Shown: positions 24,801-36,800 of the stretch, piece after piece
Layout: each line of letters opens with the position of its first letter
How positions within the stretch are numbered: position 1 is the stretch's first letter
Assembly: GCF_036669915.1 (NCBI RefSeq)
Contig: NC_089316.1
Location: 27,181,388 to 27,245,387 of the forward strand
Direction of reading: 5' to 3'
Source: Pocillopora verrucosa
Taxonomy: Eukaryota > Cnidaria > Anthozoa > Scleractinia > Pocilloporidae
DNA: 64,000 nt
Position numbers and translations under genes: made by a program
The notes under the pieces: generated by a model
What the model was told of the DNA's origin: nothing
Databases searched by the model: none
Seen by the model: only the letters and a program-made list of their open reading frames with translations

Positions 24801-27800
24801 GACTGGGACATGCAACAAGAAGAAGAAACAGAAGTAGTCAGAGGTAATATCAGTGATAAATCTTATATTTAAAACTGTGACATTTTTGTTATTTCTTGCT
24901 TTGGTCAATTTGACAAAATTGTTTAAATAAACCTTAATGATTAAATTCCAGATGAGTAAATGATATTAGATAATTGTTTGATCAATTAAATTCATTTTGA
25001 CTGAAGTAAATTTAATTTTAAAAAAAGCTGGTATTAATTCCTATATCAAAAATCAAAAAGTGAATTGTGGCTTTATTTTATCAGTCAGTGCTAACCATTG
25101 TGTTTCATTTTTTAATGTTATTTTAGAATGAACTTAAGGGAATTAAAAGCTGAGCAAAATAGGGTTACTGTCAGTCAAATAGACAATTGACAGAAAAAGT
25201 ATCAGTCAAGGCTTATCATAATTGTTCATCCTTAAAATCCCTTAAAAGGCATTTATATCATTAAACAAGCAATTTAAATTGAACTCCCGCTAAAAATTTT
25301 AAAACCTAAGAACAAAATGACGTAAAATTTATATTTTTTTCTATTGTAATTTGATTTACGACATCGATAATCTCTAGCCACCTGCATATATTTCTACTTA
25401 ATGTTTTTTTTCATCCTTTCCATCTTGGCGAGTCACAATACATGTTATGATAAAGTGCTTATTTAACAGATTTTAGCTTTTTTTGGACTCAGTGCTTCTT
25501 AAGCTCATTTCCATAGCTTTTGTTTTTTTTGTTTTGTTTTTTTTTTATTAGAATTTATCTTCTGTCTGTACTATCTGCATTTAGCTTTTAAATTGTAGAA
25601 ATTCATAGATTGTTATCCAGTTTCCAAGTTGAGGAAAACCAAATAAATTCCAATTTGCCAAGGGCTTGGGAAATCCATTTCCTTTTTGCCAAATTGAATT
25701 ATTTTTGAAGTGGAAGTAAAGGAAATGATTTGCCTCAAGGACATATCTTGTGCTTTTTGACATTAAAAATTAATGAAACTAGGCAAATCAAATATTCATG
25801 AATGCACAATTGTGCAATTTTGTACAATTCAGTTGGTTGCTGTGTTGACACTTTTTTCTGGAAGGTATAAGCCGCATAAAATCAAAACTATCATGGTTTG
25901 TGCAGCCAGATAACAGAATATATTTTTACAGAGAGATTATAAATATTATTTCTTCGACATATTTGCCATAGAGAATTGTGACAAAGGTACAATAATTCAC
26001 TAATTTTTGTTCATGTCTCAAAACATCACAAGAATATTTTTTTAAATTCTAAAACCTGATAATATTCTAGGGTTTGATCGTCATGATTGTACTTTTTATG
26101 GCAAGTAATATTGTGAAAACGACAAACAACACTGGATGTATATATTTAAGCAGAAATTGTACAGTACTGTCAATAATCAATGTTGTGAGCTTGTTTTCAA
26201 CAAAACCATATGTTGTATTTTCATGATAGTTAAATATGGAAATGTGGTTTATTTTGGTCGTCTGAATATTTGTCTCTAAATTCATTGGATTAACCATGTC
26301 TCTGGTTTTTGAAAAGCACAGAGACTTACAACCTTTAAGTATATTTTTTTTAGTGATAGCATTGCTCACTGACTTAACAGCTGGAAACAATGATTTTAAA
26401 AGCTAATGTAAACCATTTTAAATTTAATCTAACTTTGCAGATAAAAGTATACTTCAAAGATACTTACAAGGTATGTCACTTCTTTAGGTAACAGTAAATT
26501 CTCCTAACTAACTTGTGAGTAAAGTCAAAATATTTAAAAAGGAATAAATAATTTCAAGGTCCACAAACTGTGATGTAGCTCCTGTAATCTGTTCATTTCC
26601 AAGATCTAAGAAGTAATTCTCTTTCGTGAGTGCCATATGCCTGCTGTGCAGAGAATATGGTGTTGGATTGATTTTACATCCTTGAATGGATAATTTTCTG
26701 ACTTCCCTCCCACTGTTTTCTGATTATCTCCTAGAGCAAAAGGGCCAAGATCAGTGAGGAATGCTAATTTAAAAATCTACTCATGATAATGCATTTTATA
26801 ATGTTTTGATTTGTGTCGCAGAACTGCATCTCAATGACTTACAGCGTTCCCAGTCACTGACTGGTCTTGATAAAGCAAAGGTAGAACCCAGGCAATCATT
26901 CCATGCCTGGAGGGAGGATACTGGGGCAAGTTTGTCGGACACCAATCTGGCCTCGAGTAGAAGTGAGAGAATATCACTTGACTTCAGGTAAGTTTTAGTG
27001 TCTGAGTGCATTTTACAAATCACGAGAAACATAATCATGTGAGGTTGGGGTGACTCTGCTTCATCTGGATTCTAGCATTGACTGGTGTCACTGTAATGTC
27101 TCTGGATCTGGGAGTAAATGGGTTGACTGCGCTGTGTCTGGATTTGACCATGCATTGGGGTCACTGTGTTGAGCTCCCACACTAGAGTGGTGACAGTGTG
27201 CTGTTAAATTGTTAGGGTTTTATGCCAAAAGGCTACAGCAGTGCAGTGTCTCTTGAGGGCTGACCCTTGAACCCCTAAGAGTGACTAGCATCTAATTTCT
27301 CCTCACCATATCACCCCTGAATCACACATCTAGGTCATGAGAATAAAGGAAATGATCACCAACTAAAGAAGTACTTGTCATTGCCAATTAAATTCTCCTC
27401 ATCAACACCTAAAGACATGTATAGTTAACAGTATGGAGAATATGCATATTGATGTCAGGGTGTAATGGGTTAAGTACCTATATTTACTAAAGCGAAGAGA
27501 TTGGGGAACACTTTCAAGCATTTCCCAAATGCATTGCTACTCTGCCCTTGAGGACAGGGAGCTGGTCTGTAGCTCTTTGTTTAGGCCAGGACACACAAAG
27601 TGACAAATCACTTTTGCACATCGCATGGCAAATTGCCGTAAAGCCCACCTCCTGCGACATGGGAAATTTTCAGGAAAAGTTTTGTCACTGCGATCATTCA
27701 AACAAATGCAGTGGTTTGAATTTGTGCGATTGATCGCCGAGAACACAGTTGATTGCTTTTTATAGCCCCAAGTCTCTTATTTCACCCAGCTAACATGTAT

Positions 27801-30800
27801 CTCAAATCCAATTTTCTTTTATCAGACCAAACCTAACAAACAGTGTTCCTCAGAGGAGTACAGAAGGTGGTGCCCTCCAGAGGGATACCCGTGGGACCCA
27901 TGTACCAGTGATGTCCTCAAAAGCTACCCGTGAAGAACACACATCACAAGACAGCCTGTTGTCCAATCCCAAGTCAACCGACAGTCTGAATATGAAACCA
28001 TTTGGAGAACAGCCGATAGAAAGACAGAATTCTTTGCCTTCAGGTAGAAGGAGTCACACGAATAAATTCTTAAACTCCCCGATATGGCCTTATCTTATTG
28101 ACTATATGGAAGGGTAGCACGGGAAATATGTCATGACCGAGAGCCAAATATTTCCCTTCCGGTCCTCCCACCCAGTCAATAAGCAATTTATCATATGACT
28201 GCTAAGTGTTAAAAATCTAAAACACACTTTCGATAATCTTAGAAACCGTAAAATTCCGCGAAAAAAGCCAAAACAGAACATTGTCTTCTTGGTCCTCAGG
28301 TGTTAGTCACACAAGTGTGCGTGACAGCTGCATGAGCGACATCTCAACTAAAGAACTGAAACAGTTTGAGGAGATCGAGGCCATGATTCTGGCGGGAAGA
28401 AGTGTTGAGACTCCTCGCAGGTTCGGAAAACCGAGCAAACTTCCGAATGCGTCCGAATCTCAAGACGACGACGACGACGACGAACTTAACACGAGTGTCA
28501 GTAGCGAGGACATGAATAAGTTTAGACTGGAAGTAATGCAGCGGCTCACACAGGATAAGTTACGAGAGATCCCGGATGAACCTGTAATAGAGATGGAAGA
28601 CGATGACGATCCTATAATGCTCGCCCGCAATAATGCGGCCAGCAGTCCTAGGAATCCTACGGAGCGCACGCGCCTTGATGTTCCTGACGAACCCACGGAA
28701 GTTCCAACGGATCAGCTGTCTCCTATAACGGAGACGACAGAGCCGTGTCCGTCTATCGCGTCAAATCCAAACTCGGCGTCGAATTCCACCGCCCCAAGCA
28801 GCCCGTGCTCGCCTTTAGACGTTGCGCCGTTCATGCCAGCGTTTTTTACAACTTCCCCTGCGAATACATTGGACAGGAAGATGCAACGATTCAGTCTTAA
28901 GGACAGAGACAACACTTTAGTCGCAGATGACGATGAGGACGATGACTTTTCTGGTAATCCTGAACCTAGTGCTACGCCCAGATTTAACGAAATGCCAGCA
29001 AACAAAAACCGGGAATTTTCATCCAGGAGTAAGTCCTTCGAACAGCTCGCGCGTGGTAGCTACACAGTTGGTCACATTCCTGTGGAAACGGCCAAAGCAG
29101 CTGGTATCCCTGTCATTAACGCAAGCATTGAGGAAACTCGTCCCAGGGTGAATTCAAATTCAGAACTATACGGCGTTTTACCAAGTAGAAAACTCAACCA
29201 GACAGGTACTAATGTGAGCCAGAATTTGTCTGCATTTCGACCGTACGTGTTGTCCGCGCGTGAAGACGAAGTGGGAGAGATATTCGCACCCGAAGGCGTA
29301 GACGGGAGGCGGGACTCACTCGAGACTTCGCCTGTGCATTCACCTGTACCCGCTTTAACTCGCGGGAAACGGGATGACACTCGACAAGAGGCTGTTCTCC
29401 GATCTCGTGATCTACATGCACTGGACAGCCCAGGAGATGTGGTAATTTACGAACGTTCTTTGTCGAGCTCGCACGGGACTCAGGAAAACGCTCCAACTGA
29501 AAACTCCAAAGAACAAGGTAACCAAAACGAATGTGCGCAAACCCATTGTGCATCTGTCAACCGATCAAAGAAAGCGGAAGCGTTCGTGTTTGATTTTGAT
29601 CAAGGTGTTGTGCAAAGTTATGAAATTAATCCTGCTACGCAAGACTATAGAACTTATAACAATGGCAAACGTGGAAGTCTTGGTGATGGCAGCAATTCAA
29701 TGCAGGGTAACCAGGTTCTTAAAAGATCACAAGAAGACCGTTTTGCAACATTCAGTAGAAACTCTCCTAGAGGTGCACAATTACACAGGCCTCAGGAACA
29801 GGAATTAGCCTCTAGTCGTGAAACAAATGGCGGCCAAGTTTTCAAAGAAAGGACAAGTGTTGATATGAAAGATCTTCGAACGTCTGACGGATTTTCAACG
29901 TATAGGAAAAATTGTTCGCCAGAAAAGAAAGCAAATGATGCAAATGGAGTCTCTGGAACAGTTATAGAGAGCTGGGATGTGCGGCGGTCAGACGGGTTTT
30001 CAACTTTCAGAAAGGAACTTATGGCTGCTTCAGCAGATAGTACGTTGGCGCAGAATAATATGGCCTCTTTCCAAGGTCAGAGAGGGAACGGAATTGATCC
30101 ATTTTCAACATTCGCCAAATCTACCAAGAGACAGGAAAGTAACCAGGGTCGTGATCAAGTCGAATTACACCACTCTCCTGAACAAGAATCAACGACAGCT
30201 GTCGTTAGAGGATCCGTTCCGAGCAGGGGAGGAGAGAGTGAGACTGACGCCACGCCCAGAGGGGGAGAAGAGGAGCCGGTTCGCTCACCTGGTGCGTCAA
30301 ACATTTTGCGGTCTCGGACCTTCAGGAAAACGCCCACCGGTCAAATCGTTGAGGATGTTAGTATTGGTACCAGGAATTCTCCAGTGCATAACGAACTACG
30401 TTCTTCAACAAACAGCGACCGCAAAGACACTGGACAGCACACTGCAAATAAACACATCCGGGATAGCCCAGAGGGAACCGGAAGTGATAATCCACACCGG
30501 ATCAGTTGGACGGATGATCAGGAAGCTGGGGCGAGGCTGATCAAACAGTTGAATGCCAGTAAAGAAATGTCGGTAAGGAAAAAGTAATTTGTAGAAAAAT
30601 TTAGAAAGACAGAAACTGCGTAAACAGCACAGGTGATTCCAAATAAGTAAATATTTGTCTTTTTTTCCACAGGCCACCCCGAAAAGTCATGACAGTGATA
30701 GTCCCAGAAGGTGTGGCAGCCCCAGACATACAGGCCGTGGAAGCCCGGGAGCGAGAATCAGTTGGCTGACTGCCGCCCGGAGTGGTGTAGGAGGGCAGGT

Positions 30801-33800
30801 CATGTTGAATGACAAAGGTAAGGGAAGGGATGGTACAGGGAATTGTCATCTATTTTTCCTTCTCCTGGCTGGTTCTGGACGCTGCATTGTAAGTCGCTCT
30901 GGGCAGGGGTGGGGAGAAAGGGGATAGAAAGAACCACCCCCCCCCCCCATCTCCCTCCTCCCTTCGCGAGCTCTTGTAAAGGAAGTGACGACAAGTTTTC
31001 GCTGACAATAAACTGACAACTCTTTATAACCATTACAAACTCACAGGCGATAGAAATATGATGCCCTTTAGCAGGCAGATTTTTCGCTGTGGTTATGACC
31101 TTTGCTCGCCCACACCTGAAACCTAATTTAGCCTGTGGAGGAACATGGCTTGCTTTCACATCCGGTGATTTTTTTTTCTATATTTAGTTTGATTGGAAGT
31201 TTTAAAAAGGCATTTGGGAAATTTTTAGACACCATGCAATTAAACCCTTATCAACATTGACAGATCTTTAGGGTAATAGCAGGCAGAAAAGATGTTTATG
31301 AATTCTGTTTTGCGGCGAACATTTTACGTCGAGAAACGGATGTTTGGCTCGGGCCGTTAGGAAATGACTGCGAAATCAAGGTCAGGTAAAATACGGCAAT
31401 CCGGCTGGGATTTTGTGCAGTTTTGACCCTTTTCCGCCGGTGTTGATATCCATCGAGGTGTGGCAGACAAATTAATTTTCCTTGGCAAGAAATCCTGGAC
31501 GTAATCAACTCGAATCCACCGATCGCTTTATATACCAGGTTGTGGCATTTTCTGCTAACTCGACCGTTCTTCTGTGATCTACTGATCTTTTTTGGATGTT
31601 AGTGGTATCTTTCTCAGTTTACCGTCAATATTTTGTTGGCGAACAGTGATTTTTTTTCCGCGCGTTACTGTCCTTTCGTGCTCCTGTGTGACTGTGTTTA
31701 CGCGCGAAGTTTACGACATCGATCAGACACGCCTGAGTGATGCTAAAAGCATGACACTGGCTTTTTCATCTGTATGACAAAGACGCTCTGAAGCCGACTC
31801 TTTTGGATTTGAAGAAATTTCTCCTGCCGCTGTGAATTTAAGGTGAGTGTTCCGACAGTCTTTTAACCATACTGATAAATAATATATGCGAGGTAATAAA
31901 ATTGTTGATACTTGGCGATTCTCGCCCTTAGTGCTGTAATTTGCATGTAAGAACTGAATATATTAACTTGTAAGTCGTGGCATGGTGTATTTATTTCTGA
32001 GTGTTTTAATCGGATCTTGTGTTGTTTTTCGCCGTCCGTGACTGAATAATCTCTCAAATTTGCCAAGGTTCGCCTGGAGTGTGACGACTGAACCGAAGGA
32101 AACACAGAAATCGGGAAATTGTAAACAGACTTACGGATCGTGGTTTTGTTTTTTTACATAAGCGCTGTAATGTTGCTTCGCTCATACTGTTGGATGTTGT
32201 GTAGGAAATGTCGCTCATAAATTCAACGGCGGTGATGTCATCTGCTAGAAAGAGAGGACTTAGCGTGTGATTCGATCGTCATCTTTCAGAAATAGTTTCC
32301 AGTCGTTTATAGTGAATTCGTCATTTAACACGGCTGTTGTGTTGTGAACATCACTGGTTCATCAGACAGACACGCGCAGTTTTTTCTTCCTAGAGTACTT
32401 CTTGGCGAGGCTCTGACCGCGTTTGATTTGCGTTATCTCGTCAATCTCTGTGATCTAACTTTAGAGGGAACGCCACCGAGAAGTTCACGTATTAATAAGC
32501 GAGCAAGCGGGGAAGATCGAAGAAGTTATTTCACAGGACCTGTCGAATACCACCGGAAACCAACGTGTTTATAATCTGGTGCTGTTTGTTCCTTTGAGTG
32601 TACCACACTGAGCGGTTCTAATGCTCGGTGAAGAAGTATTCAAGGTAGATTTCTTGTTTATTGATATCTTTGTACAGGAGCCTTGTGTTTTTTTTTATCC
32701 CGGCTTTCAACCTTCACATTCGCTAAAACGTTTCGTCTTTCAATCTCGTGTTAAATATATGTTGTAGCAGGTTAGCAGTTAATATTAAACTGGATTCAAT
32801 ACGGAACTTTTTTAGCTGCGGTGTTTTTCTTCATTGCATCGACATTCTTTGTCAGCACAGAATCAAGATGTGTACTTTTATCGTAACGAGGCTCTTAGTT
32901 TTTAGAAAGCTTTTTTTGACTTTATTAATTGTTTCTAATTGTTTTATATCCGAAATGTCACGTAATTTTTTTGGTGAAATCGAACTCAACCGTGCTTGAC
33001 AAAATATCATCAATTCATTGAAAGCACTCATGCAATATTCATAATATTTCTGTTATAGAGTTATATTCGCCCATACTCTATATCTAAGGGAGAGAGATGT
33101 TTGTTTTTGTTTAATTCTGCCTTTTATCCTCTATTTACTGAGCCAAGTTTGATGAATGTATTATGAGAGACAAAATTATCTTCATCTAGTTTACATTTTG
33201 AACATTTTTCGCTCGTCAAGGGTTATTCGGCGCCCTTTTGTAAATATGAAAGTAATAAGTACCATGCATGTATATTGGAGTTAGATGCTCACTTTTATAT
33301 TGCCTTCCAATTTATCGATTTCGTTCAGAATAGATTTTGTATCTTTTCCTCATGATGGATATTTTTGGCGTAAAGTTAATCCGTTTTGTGAGAAAGAGAA
33401 GAACTATTTGCGGTCCAAAAGCGTTGTGAAATGATTATTTTGAAGATAATTACTAATATGTTTACCTAATTAAGGGAAAACGCTGAAAGTTTGTTTCATT
33501 TATCAACTTTTTTTGTTTTTTTCGGAAAATGAACTGAATTTCTCGAGCAGAATTTTTCGAAATAACCTCTTCACTTCGGTTCTTTTGGTGAAAATGAAAA
33601 AACGTTTCTGCAAATATTTACTAGATGATACACATAATGTTTTCTTTTTCTATTGATTACAAATAGCAACCCAAGTTATTTTCACCGTAGTTTCCCGCAA
33701 GTTACATTAATTTACAAAAGAAAAATAAATTATTAGAGTTTTATTTGTATCGAACGCTAAAATGGGCTGCAAAATCACGATAATATTGAAATTTTTAGTC

Positions 33801-36800
33801 TACCTTTATGCCTAGCGGCTAAGAACTTGAAAATCTCTTTTCCGGTATAGCGTTATGTACATCAGTTCTTACATGCAAAGGCCGACCCTAATGCTTCAAA
33901 CAATCTCTGTCGAAATTTGACCTTCCATAATATATTTCTTTTTTTTCTTATTTATTTTCGAATGATAAAGTTTTTTAATTTTCGTCGTCCCTTCAGATTG
34001 CATGCAGAAAGAAGCTTCAACAGAACTTGCTGCTGGCGAAATATCTCATGGGCGATCGTGTTTCGTAGCAACAGTGGTTATCCGCCCTAAACACATGCGC
34101 AATACTGAGGGAGCTCCATGGGATTTGCAAGAAAATGGAGCCAAAGAGGAGCCCGCGGGTTTGAGGCTGAGAGCAAGTGCTCGTTTTGGTCCCGAAGATG
34201 ACACACCTGTAGTTGAATCAGGATCGTTATTAAGGAATACTGGTACAACGACTAGTTTAGATGGTGAATGTAGTTCCTTTACTGAGATATTTGAAAAAGA
34301 AAGAAATATGTTTCACAGCGAGTCTAGTCTCGAGCCAGACGCTCAGACAGGTGGGAGTATTCGTGACAGAATAGCGGCGCTTAAAGCCGCCTCGGGAATG
34401 AAAACACTGGGTGTTATTCCGGGCAAAGAGCAGGTGAAGAAACCTTTTACCAAACCTGCCGTTAGAGCGCGCGAAGACGAAGAAAATGAAAAAGTGAAAA
34501 CAGACCTAGGAGGTGAATCTCCAAAATCGAACGAAGAATCGTCGAAGACAGAACGTGAATCTGACATGTCCCAGATCTCTCCAAAAAATAGCATCGCGTT
34601 CGATGTGGGATTCCAAAATGCGACAAAAAGTCGCCCGCCTCCTCGTGTGTTGTCGAGATTTAAAACTGATAATTTCGAATCGAAAAACGAGGAAATTGTT
34701 TTAGAATCACCGGTTGCTGGTAATAAAGAAATTGGGGCAGTTACGGACAAAGCTTTAGCCTTTGAAGTCAGCTTTGAAGATGAACCGCGTTCAAAACGCG
34801 CTAAGGATGAACCTTTTCTGATGCAATCACCATTCAAGGCCCTGAGAACGCGTTCTAACCTCAGACGTCAACAGAACTCGAAGCCGTGCAAGCCAATTAG
34901 TGCGCTAGAGGATTCGGAAGATAACAATAGCTCTGAATTACCGAAGCTGCTTAAACGAAACACATTCACTCTAGATTCAGTCTCAGATCAGGGAACACCG
35001 ATCGTTAAGGTTTTAGACGAACTTGCTAGTAAGGAAGAAGCGAGACAAAAAGGAAATGTGGAGTCAGGCGAGCGTGGCACAAAACGCAGTACCTTCACTC
35101 TGGAGTCTGTATCCTTATCTAAAGCTAATGTCACTGAGAGTGGGCTACCTGTGGTCAATGTACTCAACGACTCTTTGATTAAGAAGGAATCTGAACTAAG
35201 TCAAGTGGAATTAGACATTGCTACGACATCTTTGTCAAACGAAATTTCTCAAAAAAGAAGCACTTTCACTCTGGAAACTGTAGCGAAAGAATTAGATTGT
35301 GCGACAGAACAAGAAGAGAGACGGGCAACCCAATATGAAGAATATCATCCAGGCCCCAGTACTACCGATGCGCTCGCAAAGCAGACTTTGACGTCAGAAG
35401 AGGAACTTGTAGCCTCCGAGAAACGTTCAACATACAGTTTAGACGCAGTTTCATCGTCGTTACAAAGGGGAACTGACCAAGGTGTACCTGTCATTGAAGT
35501 TTTAAATCAGCTCGCTAAACGCGAAGAATTGCAATCGCCTGTCGGGAGTGATGCTGACAGTTCACCAGCTTTGGCCGATTCCGTTCAAAAACGTGGTACG
35601 TTCACTCTTGACACTGTGTCACAGACCATAGACGACGAGGAGAAGAAGGGCGTGTCTACAGTGAAAGTGTTAGATCAGCTTGCGTCTAAACACGAGTCCA
35701 CTTCATCGACTGAGGCAAACTCGGAAGAAAAACTCAATACTGTGACTCACCAAAATCGTGGCACCTTCACTTTGGACAGCGTGTCGCAGACTCTAGAAGA
35801 TGCCGAGCGTAATGGTCTACCGGCAGTTGAGGCGTTAGATCGGCTTGCTTCTGATCAGGAGACTCATCTGATCCTTGATGCTTCATGTGAAGACAAAGTG
35901 AAAACTGAACCACCCCAAAACCGAGGCACTTACTCATTAGACTCAGTATCTCACGCGATCGAGGAGGCCGTAGAGAAAGGAATTCCAGTTTCCGTCACGT
36001 TGAATAACTTAACCCAGGAGGGGAAGACCCCTGCGCGTGCTCATGGTGACGCTTCTGCTGGCGACAATTTTTGCCGTCTCAGTGCACACCCCGATGTGGA
36101 AGCACAGCCACATGACGATCGGGACGAGATCGAAGCCTGTTTCGAGGATGCTTTGGAACAACTGGAGGATTGCTTGACTTTTGTGACCTTCCCATCGGCT
36201 TCTGATCGTAGAAGATCGTATTCTGACAGGAGGCGATCGTTTACTGACCGGAATGAATCGTCTAATGATGGGGGACAGTTGTCATCTGATCAAGAACGTT
36301 CTTCCGAGACACCTGGAAAGCGTGGCACGTACGATCTCGACGATGTATCCAATTCTGTCGAAGTTGGTACCAAAGTGGGGATCCCTGTTGTTGAAACGCT
36401 GGAACACTTGTCAAAAACAAAGAGCCGCCAAGGGCAATCTTTTCAAGAGACTCGCCAGTTTGAGCAAAACAGAAGAACTTATACGCTGGATGAAGTTTCC
36501 TTTTCACTTCAGAATGCTTCTGAGAATGGTATCCCTGTGGTTGAAGCTCTCCAAAACATAACTAAAAATACCAAGCTAGTTCAAGAGACTGGGGATAGGG
36601 CTCAGAAGCGAGGCACATACACCCTTGATGATGTATCGAAGTCGCTGGAGCGCGCTAAGAGCACCGGGATGCCTGTTATTGAAGCGCTAGAGTCTTTGTC
36701 AAAAGAAAAGTCATCGAGTCCACTAAGACTTAAGATCCCAGAGAGAGGCGGTGAAAACAGAGAGACTTACACTTTGGATGAAGTGAGTCATTCACTGGAG

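Noticed and set aside
28460-29005. Ser-rich minus-strand frames opposite CAMSAP exon 10
   Set aside because: They mirror Asp/Glu/Ser-rich codons of the real plus-strand exon and have no splice support.
34343-34837. 164-codon minus-strand frame within the giant exon
   Set aside because: It is a shadow of the plus-strand coding exon, which carries the conserved phase and repeats.
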